NCBI RefSeq assembly: GCF_031581025.1
Contig: NZ_JAVLCA010000017.1
Origin: Salibaculum sp031581025
GTDB lineage: Bacteria; Pseudomonadota; Alphaproteobacteria; Rhodobacterales; Rhodobacteraceae
Length of the DNA stretch: 49,729 nt
Direction: 5' to 3' (one strand)
In this document: piece after piece, positions 7,268-15,683 of the stretch
Layout: every line of letters begins with the position of its first letter
Numbering within the stretch: position 1 is the first letter of the stretch
Notes under the pieces: model-generated
What the model was told of the DNA's origin: nothing
Database searches by the model: none
The model's input: only the letters and a program-made list of their open reading frames with translations
Program-made: the position numbers and the translations under genes

Positions 7268-9102
7268 GAGCGCGCTTGACTGATTACCTGACGCTCACCA
7301 AGGAAGTTGCAGATCGAGAAACCGCCCCCTCGTTTGTGTCGCGCTTGGCTTCGCAGAATGGCCTGACCGCCGGTGATTTTTGCGCAGATATGGGGGTGAC
7401 CTTCCAGGCGGTGATCGATGGCGACCCGCGCGCGCTTTCTATCATCTGCGAGGTGGCGGGCGTCGGGGATATCCGCCGTCTTGATTGGACTCCGATGAAA
7501 CGGTCCGGCGGCAATCACACGCTCCGCGGCCACCAGTTTCATGGAAAGACGATCCGTTCGCCGCGGGTTTACGGATGTCCGGCATGCTTGCGGGACGACG
7601 CGCGAGACGGCGACGGCGCGCCCCAGACCGCCATGGCGATGCGCGCGCACTGGATGCTCCCGCATGTCACCCTGTGCCTGACCCACGCGACCCCACTGGT
7701 GCCGCTCTGGAAGGCGCATCAACTCTATGAGCGGTATGACTCCGCTCCGCATCTGCAGGACCTCGCACCCGACATCATCGCGGGGCACCTGGACGGTGAG
7801 ACGCGGGCCGCCACGGATTTCGAGCGGTGGTTCGACGCCCGTCTGGAAGGCAAGGACTCCGGAACCTGGCTTGATACACATCCCCTGCACGCGGCGGCCA
7901 CCTTTTGCCGTCTTCTCGGGCATGCCCTGACACGGCACAGGACGAGCGCGCCGTCGGAAATCGGGCCCGACATGCACTGGGTGCTATACCAGATGGGCTT
8001 CGAAGTGGCGCGCCATGGTGAAGATGCGATCCGCACAGCGCTGGTCGATCTGCAGGAGCTGCCGGGCGGCCCGCATGACGGGCCAAAGAAGATTTTCCCG
8101 AAGCTCTATGATCGCCTTGCGCACGATTATCGAGACTCGCCGGACTATGCGCCGTTTCGACAGCTCCTCCGGGATCACATGCTGGAGACCTGGCCGCTCG
8201 GTCCCGGCGATGACCTGCTGGGAGAGCCCGTGATGACGCGGTGCCTTCACTCCATTCGGACGGCCGCGCAGGTCACCGGCGTGGACCAACGCCGGCTGCG
8301 CAAGATGCTAATGGCCGAAGGTATCGTGCCTTCAGAGGGAAAACCGGACGCGTGGGAGGTATTCGATGCCGAGACAGCGGCGACAGCCCTCGAAGGGGCC
8401 AGGGAACTCCTGCCGGCCAAGGCCTTCGCGGCCTTGATGGGCATGAGCCGGTCCCAGTTCGACCTGCTCGTCACGGACGGGCTCCTCGTTCCAGCCGTGA
8501 CCGGAACGCGGATGAAGGCCGTCTGGGACCCCGCGGCCGGCCGCGGGCTTCTTGATAAGCTATTCGCGGGGGCGGTCCCGTTGCGGCAGGCACAACACGG
8601 ATGGACGCATGTTTCGAAGTCCGCGCAACGGCTGAAAATGAACCCCGGCACCATCCTGAGGGCCATTCTGGACGGCCGTGTCACCCGGGTCGGCAACCAT
8701 GCGGATTTCGAGGGGTTCAAGGCGCTGTACGTCGATCACGATCAGGTTGCGGCGATCCTGGGCGACGATGCACCGGCAGCGCTTACTCTGGAAACATTCG
8801 CAAAGTCGGTGGGCATAAGCCAGCCGGCTCGGCTCAGCCGTTTGGTCAATCAGGGGCACGCGCCGGCGACGAGGATGCGGAACCCGAAAACACGCGCATA
8901 CCAGTTCTACATCACCACAGAAGACGCGGATGCGTTCCACGAGCGCTTCTTTACCACGCGTACGATGGCGAAAGCGTTTGGACGGAGTTGGCAAAGCTTG
9001 TCTGCAGAGCTCCGCAGAAAAGGCGTGACCCCCTTCTCACCGGACGGGATCTACTACGGGCCGCTTTATCTGCGCGACGCCGTATTCCGGGCGCTCGACT
9101 GA
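7195..9102 (+). CDS. TniQ-family protein with C-terminal HTH-like repeats
   Basis: TniQ proteins guide target choice in Tn7/Tn5053-like transposons and in CRISPR-associated transposons. The N-terminal half shows the family order: SFVSRLASQNGL, then GCPACLRDD, then the WMLPHVTLCLTHATPLVPLW segment, giving a C-x-x-C plus C/H zinc finger. The second half holds about five repeats resembling short helix-turn-helix units, e.g. AAQVTGVDQRRLRKMLMAEG, AFAALMGMSRSQFDLLVTDG, FAKSVGISQPARLSRLVNQG and MAKAFGRSWQSLSAELRRKG. ATG 7195 gives 635 residues but overlaps the previous gene by 73 bases; TTG 7276 (608 residues) fits the family start better. No TnsA, TnsB or TnsC is in the window, so this TniQ is an orphan or part of a different system. 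Confidence 0.85.
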   Translation: MDTSGNRTQRAQCSINRHTTIRGLRARLTDYLTLTKEVADRETAPSFVSRLASQNGLTAGDFCADMGVTFQAVIDGDPRALSIICEVAGVGDIRRLDWTPMKRSGGNHTLRGHQFHGKTIRSPRVYGCPACLRDDARDGDGAPQTAMAMRAHWMLPHVTLCLTHATPLVPLWKAHQLYERYDSAPHLQDLAPDIIAGHLDGETRAATDFERWFDARLEGKDSGTWLDTHPLHAAATFCRLLGHALTRHRTSAPSEIGPDMHWVLYQMGFEVARHGEDAIRTALVDLQELPGGPHDGPKKIFPKLYDRLAHDYRDSPDYAPFRQLLRDHMLETWPLGPGDDLLGEPVMTRCLHSIRTAAQVTGVDQRRLRKMLMAEGIVPSEGKPDAWEVFDAETAATALEGARELLPAKAFAALMGMSRSQFDLLVTDGLLVPAVTGTRMKAVWDPAAGRGLLDKLFAGAVPLRQAQHGWTHVSKSAQRLKMNPGTILRAILDGRVTRVGNHADFEGFKALYVDHDQVAAILGDDAPAALTLETFAKSVGISQPARLSRLVNQGHAPATRMRNPKTRAYQFYITTEDADAFHERFFTTRTMAKAFGRSWQSLSAELRRKGVTPFSPDGIYYGPLYLRDAVFRALD

Positions 9103-9241
9103 TACGCGGCGACCGCGGCTGAAACCCTCGACGCACCGGCGCTTTCTTGAAGGAATTTCCTCTTGACAGACCTTGCGCACGCTTCTGCTTGCGTTTGCGC
9201 ACTCTTTCCCTTTCGCTTACTTCGGTGCAAAGACACCCACA
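9103..9241. other. Junction between accessory island and core chromosome
   Basis: This stretch lies between the last island gene (TniQ) and the conserved nrdJ gene. I see no tRNA, integrase or clear direct repeat marking an attachment site. TTGACA at about 9163 has the form of a -35 box, but no good -10 pairs with it. Confidence 0.4.
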
Positions 9242-11515
9242 CTACCCGCAGCGAGAATAGCCGCAGGCGGCGCAGGTCATGCAGCCTTCGATCATGCGCA
9301 TGTCGTAGCTGCCGCAGGACGAACAGGTCGTCTTGGGCTTCATGGGGACGACCTCGGCCCGGGGATCTGTCTTCAATCCCAGACCTTCGCCCGCCAGGAA
9401 GCCGATCGAGATCATGTGCTTTTCGATCACTCCGCCGATGGCGGCCAGGATCGAGGGCACATAGCGGCCGCGCATCCAGGCGCCGCCGCGCGGGTCGAAG
9501 ACGGCTTTCAATTCCTCGACAACGAAAGACACGTCGCCGCCGCGCCGGAACACCGCCGAGATCATCCGGGTCAGCGCGACCGTCCAGGCGAAATGCTCCA
9601 TGTTCTTGGAGTTGATGAAGACCTCGAAGGGCCGCAGCTGCCCGTTGTGGTGGATGTCGTTGATTGTGATGTAGATCGCATGTTCGCTGTCGGGCCATTT
9701 CAGCTTGTAGGTCGCGCCTTCAAGCTCCTGCGGCCGGTCCAGCGGCTCGGTCATGTGGATCACGTCACCGGCATTCGCATCGGCCAGCACCTCGGACTTG
9801 TCCGCGGTCTTCTTGTCCTCGTCCACGGACAAGACGGACCCGGTCACCTCGTTGGGCCGGTAGGTCGTGCACCCCTTGCAGCCGGTATCCCAGGCTTGTA
9901 TGTACACACCTTTGAAGGCCTCGAAAGAGATATCCTCGGGCACGTTGATCGTCTTGGAGATGGAACTGTCCACCCATTTCTGCGCCGCCGCCTGCATGCG
10001 CACATGGTCCATCGGCGCAAGGGTCTGGGCATTGACGAAATGATCGGGCAGCGCGGCGTCTTCGCCGAACTTCTCACGATACATCTGGACGGCGTAATCG
10101 ACGACCTCCTCCTCGGTGCGGCTGCCATCCTTCTGCAGCACCTTGCGGGTATAGCTGTAGGCGAAGACCGGCTCGATCCCGCTTGACACATTCCCGGCAT
10201 AGAGGCTGATCGTGCCCGTGGGCGCGACCGAGGTGAGCAGCGCGTTACGGATGCCGTGTTCGGCGATCTCGTCGCGCAGATCCGCGTCCATCTGCTGCAT
10301 GGCGCCGCTGGCCAGGTACCCTTCGGCCTCGAACAGCGGGAAGGCGCCCTTTTCCTTGGCCAATTGCACCGAGGCGCGGTAGGCGGCCCGGGCGATGGCA
10401 TGCAACCAGCGTTCGGTCTGACGCGCCGCCGCGTCCGAGCCATAGCGCAGCCCGCACATCAGCAGCGCATCGGCCAACCCCGTGACCCCCAGCCCAATCC
10501 GGCGCTTGCCGTGGGCCTCCTGCGCCTGGGCCTCCAGCGGGAAGCGGCTGGCATCGACGACATTGTCCATCATCCGCACGGCGGTGGCGACCAGGTCGCC
10601 CAGCTCGTCGTCGTCTATGCCCGCACCGTCCTCGAAGGCCCCCGTCACCAGCCGTGCCAGGTTGATCGAGCCGAGCAGGCAGGCCCCATAGGGCGGCAGG
10701 GGCTGCTCACCGCAGGGATTGGTGGCCGCGATGGTCTCGCAGTAATTGAGATTGTTCATCTGGTTGATGCGGTCGATGAAGATCACGCCCGGTTCGGCCT
10801 GGTCATAGGTCGACTGCATGATCTTGTCCCAAAGCTCACGCGCCTTGACGGTGCGCACCACCGCGCCGTCCCAGAGCAGGTCCCAGGCCTGGCCCGCCTT
10901 GACCGCCTCCATGAAGGCATCGGTCACCAGCACGGACATGTTGAACATGCGCAGCCGGGCGGCGTCGGACTTGGCGGTGATGAAATCCTCGATATCCGGG
11001 TGATCGCAGCGCATGGTCGCCATCATGGCGCCCCGGCGGCTGCCCGCGGACATGATGGTGCGGCACATCGCATCCCAGACATCCATGAAGGACAACGGGC
11101 CCGAGGCATCGGCGGCCACGCCCTTGACCACCGTGCCGCGCGGGCGGATCGTGCTGAAATCATAGCCGATCCCGCCGCCCTGCTGCATGGTCAGGGCGGC
11201 CTCTTTCAGGCTGTCGAAGATACCGGCCATGGTATCGGGGATCGTGCCCATGACGAAGCAGTTGAACATGGTGACGCTGCGATCCGTGCCCGCCCCGGCC
11301 GTGATCCGCCCCGCGGGCAGGAACCGGAAATCGTCCAGCGCCGCGCGGAATTTCGGCTCCCACTCTGCCGGAGTGTCCTCGACCGCGGCGAGCGCCCGCG
11401 CGATCCGGTCCCAGCTGTCCTCGACCGTGGCGTCGATGGGAGAGCCGTCAGCCTCTTTCAGGCGATATTTCATATCCCAGATCTGTTCGGCGATGGGCGC
11501 GGCGAAACGGGTCAT
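9242..11515 (-). CDS. nrdJ: Adenosylcobalamin-dependent ribonucleotide reductase (class II)
   Basis: This enzyme makes deoxyribonucleotides using coenzyme B12, so it works with or without oxygen. The 757-residue protein has the substrate-site Cys in FNCFVMG (Cys86) and the radical motif NPCGE (Cys268, Glu270), then PLPPYGACLLGS. The finger-loop region GTISLYAGNVSSGIEP lies further on. The C-terminus ends in a Cys-rich tail (CSSCGSYD, CMTCAACGYSRCG) that resembles a zinc-binding element and shuttles electrons in related enzymes. I chose the ATG at 11515 because GGAGGG lies just upstream; a start at 11563 would leave that site inside the gene. It is divergent from the DUF1489 gene, and a LexA-type box lies between them. 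Confidence 0.95.
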   Translation of the reverse strand: MTRFAAPIAEQIWDMKYRLKEADGSPIDATVEDSWDRIARALAAVEDTPAEWEPKFRAALDDFRFLPAGRITAGAGTDRSVTMFNCFVMGTIPDTMAGIFDSLKEAALTMQQGGGIGYDFSTIRPRGTVVKGVAADASGPLSFMDVWDAMCRTIMSAGSRRGAMMATMRCDHPDIEDFITAKSDAARLRMFNMSVLVTDAFMEAVKAGQAWDLLWDGAVVRTVKARELWDKIMQSTYDQAEPGVIFIDRINQMNNLNYCETIAATNPCGEQPLPPYGACLLGSINLARLVTGAFEDGAGIDDDELGDLVATAVRMMDNVVDASRFPLEAQAQEAHGKRRIGLGVTGLADALLMCGLRYGSDAAARQTERWLHAIARAAYRASVQLAKEKGAFPLFEAEGYLASGAMQQMDADLRDEIAEHGIRNALLTSVAPTGTISLYAGNVSSGIEPVFAYSYTRKVLQKDGSRTEEEVVDYAVQMYREKFGEDAALPDHFVNAQTLAPMDHVRMQAAAQKWVDSSISKTINVPEDISFEAFKGVYIQAWDTGCKGCTTYRPNEVTGSVLSVDEDKKTADKSEVLADANAGDVIHMTEPLDRPQELEGATYKLKWPDSEHAIYITINDIHHNGQLRPFEVFINSKNMEHFAWTVALTRMISAVFRRGGDVSFVVEELKAVFDPRGGAWMRGRYVPSILAAIGGVIEKHMISIGFLAGEGLGLKTDPRAEVVPMKPKTTCSSCGSYDMRMIEGCMTCAACGYSRCG

Positions 11516-11583
11516 GGTCCCTCCAGAAGGTGGCGATGGGCAGCGGGTGGCAGAATCGGGCACTGCACACTACACTACCAAAT

Positions 11584-11595
11584 ATAGCGCGCTAT
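11584..11595. promoter_or_regulatory. 12-bp palindrome in the nrdJ/DUF1489 intergenic region
   Basis: ATAGCGCGCTAT is a perfect palindrome 2 bases left of the LexA-type box. It could be an operator half of a combined control region, or chance. It does not match the NrdR box consensus as I know it. Confidence 0.35.
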
Positions 11596-11597
11596 GT

Positions 11598-11612
11598 GAA
11601 CATAAAGCGAAC
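11598..11612. promoter_or_regulatory. LexA (SOS) box, GAAC-N7-GAAC
   Basis: The sequence GAACATAAAGCGAAC is an exact match to the alphaproteobacterial LexA site, a direct repeat GAAC-N7-GAAC (GTTC-N7-GTTC on the other strand). It is 17 bases ahead of the DUF1489 start and 82 bases ahead of the nrdJ start. It could therefore control either or both genes under DNA damage. The match is seen directly; regulation is inferred. Confidence 0.7.
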
Positions 11613-11628
11613 ATCTGGGGTGGCGTCC

Positions 11629-12060
11629 ATGACGGCAAAACTGCATCTGCAAAAACTCTCGGTGGGCAGCGAAACTGTCGAAAGCATGGCACGCTGGCAA
11701 TCCCAAAAGCGCGCGCAGACGGCAGACGGCTATCCGCGCCACATCACCCGCATGTGGCCCAAGCGCGAGGCCGAGCTGTTGCAGGGCGGGTCGATCTACT
11801 GGGTGGTCAAGCGGGTGATCCAGTGCCGTCAGCGCATCCTGCGGCTGGACGCGGTCGAGGGCGGCGACGGCATCCGCCGCTGCGCCGTCGTGCTGGACCC
11901 CGAGATCATCCGCGTCGCCCCGGCCCCGAAACGCCCCTTTCAGGGCTGGCGCTACCTCAAGCCCGAGGATGCCCCGCGCGACCTGCCCGAGGGCCGCGCC
12001 GAGGAAGACGACCTGCCCCCGGACCTGAGCGCCGCACTGGCGGAAATCGGAGTGTTCTGA
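11629..12060 (+). CDS. DUF1489 family protein
   Basis: This 143-residue soluble protein matches the alphaproteobacterial DUF1489 family: MTAKLHLQKLSVGSETVESM at the start, RHITRMWPKR in the middle, then GGSIYWVVKRVIQCRQ and a C-terminal RPFQGWRYL followed by an acidic DLPEGRAEEDDLPPDL segment. The function is unknown. I chose ATG 11629, where homology begins; the frame stays open to 11530, but that part would cover the intergenic control region. A perfect LexA box lies 17 bases upstream, so the gene may be induced by DNA damage and take part in repair or replication, together with the divergent nrdJ. That link is inference. Confidence 0.85.
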   Translation: MTAKLHLQKLSVGSETVESMARWQSQKRAQTADGYPRHITRMWPKREAELLQGGSIYWVVKRVIQCRQRILRLDAVEGGDGIRRCAVVLDPEIIRVAPAPKRPFQGWRYLKPEDAPRDLPEGRAEEDDLPPDLSAALAEIGVF

Positions 12061-12095
12061 GCGGGGATCAGAGTTTTCCGGAAAATCCTGCCACG

Positions 12096-12788
12096 CTAAA
12101 GCCCCAGCCGCGCCTCCAGTGCCTTCAGCGTGGCACGCTGGTCCTCGGTCCAGCCCCGGCGGCGGCCCCGGAAAAGCGTCGCCTGGCTGGAATGGATCAG
12201 CCCGTCCGAGAGGATCTTCAAACCGTTGGCGCGCAGGGTTTCCCCGGTCGAGGTGATGTCGGCGATGGCCTCGGCGGTCTCGTTGCGGATCGTCCCCTCG
12301 GTCGCGCCCTGGCTGTCGACCAGCTGATAGTCGGCCACGCCATGCTGGCGCAGGAACTCGCGCACCAGCCGGTGATACTTGGTGGCGATGCGCAGCCTTT
12401 GGCCATGGGCGGCGCGAAAGGCCGCCGCCACCGCGTCCAGGTCATCGAGCCTGTCCACGTCGATCCAGGCCTGCGGCACGGCGATCACGAGGTCCGCCCC
12501 GCCAAAGCCCATCTGCGCCAGTTCCCGCACGCGCCCGTCCCAGCCCGCCAGCTTCTCGCGCACAAGGTCCGAGCCGGTCACCCCGAGGTGAACCCGGCCC
12601 GCGGCCAGGTCGCGCGGGATCTCGCCTGCCGAGAGCAGCACCAGTTCGATACCCGTGATCCCCTCGACCGACCCGGCGTATTCGCGGTCATCCCCCGACT
12701 TGCGCAGGATCACGCCACGGTCGGCGAACCAGTCGAAGGTCTTTTCCATCAGCCGCCCCTTGGACGGCACGCCCAGTTTCAGCGTCAT
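12096..12788 (-). CDS. hisG: ATP phosphoribosyltransferase, short form
   Basis: HisG joins ATP to PRPP in the first step of histidine synthesis. The 230-residue length is that of the short form, which lacks the C-terminal regulatory domain and needs HisZ. Visible motifs are LKLGVPSKGRLMEKT at the start, HLGVTGSDLVRE (about 86-97) and the PRPP-binding segment with DITSTGETLRANGLK (about 176-190). The start codon overlaps the hisZ stop (ATGA), so it is translated with hisZ. It is last in the hisS-hisZ-hisG operon, and the neighbouring DUF1489 gene runs toward it. Confidence 0.95.
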   Translation of the reverse strand: MTLKLGVPSKGRLMEKTFDWFADRGVILRKSGDDREYAGSVEGITGIELVLLSAGEIPRDLAAGRVHLGVTGSDLVREKLAGWDGRVRELAQMGFGGADLVIAVPQAWIDVDRLDDLDAVAAAFRAAHGQRLRIATKYHRLVREFLRQHGVADYQLVDSQGATEGTIRNETAEAIADITSTGETLRANGLKILSDGLIHSSQATLFRGRRRGWTEDQRATLKALEARLGL

Positions 12789-13876
12789 GCCTCCGCCTCC
12801 AGTTCGGCCAGCAGTTCGGGGCGGATCACGCCACCCACGGCCGGAACCCCCGCGCCGCCACCCAGGACAGCCGTCAGCGCGTCATAGCGCCCGCCCGTGG
12901 CAATGGGTGGCAGGTCGGGGCGGCTTTCGGCGTAAAAGCCGAAGACGAAGCCGTCGTAATATTCCATCGAGGTGCGGCCGTAGCTGCCCTCGAAGGGCAG
13001 GGCGGCGACGTCCACGCCGCGCGCGGCCAGCGCATCCAGGCGCGCCGACAGCCCGTCAACCGCCGTGCCAATGGCAGGCATGTCCACCGAGAGGTCGCGC
13101 AGGGCGACCAGCACGTTGGGGCAGGTCTCGGAAAGGGCCAGAAGCGCGTCGATCAGTTCGAGTTCGGTGGCAGAAATCGGGTCGGCGGAGGCGTCTTGCC
13201 TGAGGGCTTCGACGCGAAAGGCGATCTCCTCGGCGCTGCGCAGCCCCATGACGGGGGGCAGGTCGGCCATGGGATCGGCCTGTGCCAGCAGCGCGGCGCG
13301 GGCGGGCGGCACCGGGGTGCGGCCGCCGAACCGATCCAGCAACTGCCGGAACCTGCGCGGCCGCCAGAGGTGCCGCAGCAGCGCCGCCTTGCGCCGGTCG
13401 GTCGTGTTCAGCCCCAGCACGGCGGCCCGCAGGATGCCGATGTCACCGGTGGCCGCGCGCAGGGGCGCATCGGCCAAAAGCCCCGCGATGGTCGCAAAGA
13501 CCTCGGCATCGGCGCGCGTCGCGTCGCGGTCGAACAGCTCGTAACCCACCTGCAGGGACTCGGTCGCGCGGGCCTCGTCGACCTCCTGCTGGCGGAAGAC
13601 CGCACCGAGGTAGGTATAGCGCGCGGGCTCGGCCCCGTTTTCCATGTGGCGGCGCACGATGGGCACGGTGAAATCCGGGCGCAGCATCAACTCGCCGCGC
13701 AGCGGGTCGGCGGTGACATAGGCGCGGCTACGGATATCCTCGCCGTAGAGGTCCAGCAGTACGCTGGCCGGTTGCAGGATATCGGCGTCCACGGGCGCGG
13801 CGCCCGCGGCGCGCAGGGCGGCAAGGCAGCGCTCGCCGATCACGCGGCCCTCGGCACGATAGGCAGAGCGTGTCAC
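12785..13876 (-). CDS. hisZ: ATP phosphoribosyltransferase regulatory subunit
   Basis: HisZ is a catalytic-domain relative of histidyl-tRNA synthetase that lacks the anticodon-binding domain and forms the regulatory partner of short HisG. The 363-residue protein has the class II synthetase motifs MLRPDFTVPIVRRHM (motif 2 entry), RYTYLGAVFRQQEVDEARA and, near the end, GGRYDALTAVLGGG (motif 3). The start is a GTG overlapping the hisS stop (GTGA). A longer frame to 13960 exists, but it lies inside hisS and has no homology. The ATGA overlap with hisG fits their function as one complex. Confidence 0.93.
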   Translation of the reverse strand: MTRSAYRAEGRVIGERCLAALRAAGAAPVDADILQPASVLLDLYGEDIRSRAYVTADPLRGELMLRPDFTVPIVRRHMENGAEPARYTYLGAVFRQQEVDEARATESLQVGYELFDRDATRADAEVFATIAGLLADAPLRAATGDIGILRAAVLGLNTTDRRKAALLRHLWRPRRFRQLLDRFGGRTPVPPARAALLAQADPMADLPPVMGLRSAEEIAFRVEALRQDASADPISATELELIDALLALSETCPNVLVALRDLSVDMPAIGTAVDGLSARLDALAARGVDVAALPFEGSYGRTSMEYYDGFVFGFYAESRPDLPPIATGGRYDALTAVLGGGAGVPAVGGVIRPELLAELEAEA

Positions 13877-15369
13877 TGGCCGTGCCCCGTCAGGATGTCT
13901 TGCACTTTCGCAACCATCTGATCGCGCGGCACCGCGACCTGGCTGGGCCGGTCTTTCCATTCCTCGACGCTGGCCGTCTCGGCGATCTTGGCCCCCAGCA
14001 CCAGGTCCTTGATCTGGACGATGCCATTGGCCTTTTCGTCCGCGCCCTCGATGATGGCGACAGGAGACTGGCGCTTGTCCGCGTACTTGAGCTGATTGCC
14101 GAAGCTTTTCGGGTTGCCGAGGTAGACCTCGGCCCGGATGCCCGCCCGCCGCAACTCGCCCGCCATGGCCTGGTAATCGGCCATGCGGTCGCGGTCCATG
14201 ACGGTGACGACGACGGGGCCGTGACTGTCGCCCTGCATCTGTCCCTTGGCGTGCAGCGCGGCCAGCAGCCGATCCACCCCGATGGAGACGCCCGTGGCGG
14301 GCACTTCCTGCCCGGTGAAGCGCTTGACCAGATCATCATAGCGCCCGCCACCGGCCACGCTGCCGAACTGGCGCGGGCGGCCCTTTTCGTCGGTAGTCTC
14401 GAAGGTCAGCTCGGCCTCGAAGACCGGGCCGGTGTAGTAGCCGAGGCCGCGCACGACGGAAGGATCGATGACGATGCGGTCGGGGCCGTAGCCGGCGGCG
14501 GCAAGGAGGTCGGCAATCTGCGACAATTCCTCAACACCGGCCTTGCCTATCTGGGCCCCACCGACCGCAGACCGCAAATTGTCGAGCGTGGCGGCATTGT
14601 CCGACCCCTTGGAGGTCAGGAAGGCCAATACAGGTGCCGCCTGCTCATCGCTCAGCCCAACCCCATCGATGTAGGCCCCAGAGGCGTCCAACCGTCCCTT
14701 GCCCAGAAGCTCCCGCACCCCGGCCTCGCCGACCTTGTCGAACTTGTCTATGGTGCGCATTGCTGCGGCGCTGCGGGCCGCGTCGTCGCCAAGGCCCATG
14801 GCCTCCAGCACCCCGTTCAGAACCTTGCGGTTGTTCACCCGCACCACGTAATCCCCTCGCGCGATCCCCACCGCCTCCAGCGTGTCGGCCAGCATGGCGC
14901 AGATTTCGACGTCGGCGGCGACGGAGCCCGAGCCCACCGTATCCGCATCGCATTGATAGAACTGCCGGAACCGCCCCGGCCCCGGCTTTTCGTTGCGCCA
15001 GACCGGCCCCATGGCGTAGCGGCGATAGGGCGTCGGCAGCTCGTTGCGGTGCTGGGCATAGACGCGGGCCAAGGGCGCCGTCAGGTCATAGCGCAGCGCC
15101 AGCCAGTCGCCGCCCCCGCCGCCGGGCACTTCGGCCTCTTGCCAGGCGAAGACGCCCTCGTTGGGGCGGTCCACATCCGGCAGGAACTTGCCCAGCGCCT
15201 CCACCGTCTCGACCGCCGCGCTTTCCAGCGCCTCGAAGCCGTAGCGATGGTAGACCCCGGCGATCCGGCGCAGCATCTCGGCGCGGCCCTCGACCTCGGC
15301 GCCGAAATAGTCGCGGAACCCCTTGGGCGTCACCGCCCTGGGGCGCGGGGGTTTCTTCTGCTTGGCCAT
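13873..15369 (-). CDS. hisS: Histidyl-tRNA synthetase
   Basis: HisS charges tRNA-His. The 498-residue protein has the class II core: KGFRDYFGAEVEGR (motif 1 region), LRYDLTAPLARVYAQ and RRYAMGPVWRNEKPGPGRFR (motif 2). The histidine-A signature region LGYYTGPVFEAE follows, then GGGRYDDLVKRFTG (motif 3) and a C-terminal anticodon-binding domain from about 400. The ATG at 15369 follows AAGGA; frame to 15447 looks non-coding. It is first in the hisS-hisZ-hisG operon. The neighbouring slyX gene runs the other way, leaving about 105 bases for both promoters. Confidence 0.95.
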   Translation of the reverse strand: MAKQKKPPRPRAVTPKGFRDYFGAEVEGRAEMLRRIAGVYHRYGFEALESAAVETVEALGKFLPDVDRPNEGVFAWQEAEVPGGGGGDWLALRYDLTAPLARVYAQHRNELPTPYRRYAMGPVWRNEKPGPGRFRQFYQCDADTVGSGSVAADVEICAMLADTLEAVGIARGDYVVRVNNRKVLNGVLEAMGLGDDAARSAAAMRTIDKFDKVGEAGVRELLGKGRLDASGAYIDGVGLSDEQAAPVLAFLTSKGSDNAATLDNLRSAVGGAQIGKAGVEELSQIADLLAAAGYGPDRIVIDPSVVRGLGYYTGPVFEAELTFETTDEKGRPRQFGSVAGGGRYDDLVKRFTGQEVPATGVSIGVDRLLAALHAKGQMQGDSHGPVVVTVMDRDRMADYQAMAGELRRAGIRAEVYLGNPKSFGNQLKYADKRQSPVAIIEGADEKANGIVQIKDLVLGAKIAETASVEEWKDRPSQVAVPRDQMVAKVQDILTGHGQ

Positions 15370-15476
15370 GCTGGGGTCCTTGCGCATCACGTCTCGGCGC
15401 GCGTTTAACCCGGCCCGCGCCGGGGCGCAACGGATGGGGCTTGGCAAGCGCGTGGTTTCACGCCTATGTCACAAGG

Positions 15477-15680
15477 ATGGAAGACCGCACCGCCCTTGAA
15501 GAGAAGGTCGCCCACCTGCTGCGCACGGTGGATGACCTGTCAGACGTCATCGCCCGGCAAGAGGGCGAGATCGACAAGCTGACCCGCCGCGTCGCCATGT
15601 TGATGGAGCGCGAGGCCCAGCGCGACCATGACAGCGGCGATGGCGTGCCGCTGGCCGATCAGAAACCGCCGCACTGGTAG
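15477..15680 (+). CDS. slyX: SlyX-family protein
   Basis: This 67-residue protein is almost entirely a coiled coil: LEEKVAHLLRTVDDLSDVI, then RQEGEIDKLTRRVAMLMER, with heptad-spaced Leu/Ile/Val. It ends PPHW, the usual SlyX C-terminus (PPHY/PPHW). The family is widespread but its function is not known. AAGG lies directly ahead of the ATG. The stop is 3 bases from the converging dnaE stop. Confidence 0.85.
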   Translation: MEDRTALEEKVAHLLRTVDDLSDVIARQEGEIDKLTRRVAMLMEREAQRDHDSGDGVPLADQKPPHW

Positions 15681-15683
15681 CGC

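Noticed and set aside
1..9241. tRNA or integrase marking the island
   Set aside because: No tRNA-like clover leaf and no integrase or recombinase frame was seen; only IS66 and IS110-type pieces and TniQ are present.
10256..11587. Long open frame on the plus strand across nrdJ
   Set aside because: It is antisense to a clear NrdJ protein and has no recognisable motifs; such shadow frames are common in GC-rich DNA.
11560..11628. NrdR box upstream of nrdJ
   Set aside because: The AT-containing palindromes here do not match the NrdR consensus as I know it; only the LexA-type repeat is an exact match.
12070..12090. Palindrome TTTTCCGGAAAA as a terminator of hisG or DUF1489
   Set aside because: It has no loop and no GC-rich stem, so it would not form a terminator hairpin.
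13870..15408. Long open frame antisense to hisS
   Set aside because: The opposite strand encodes full HisS with all class II motifs; this frame is a shadow.
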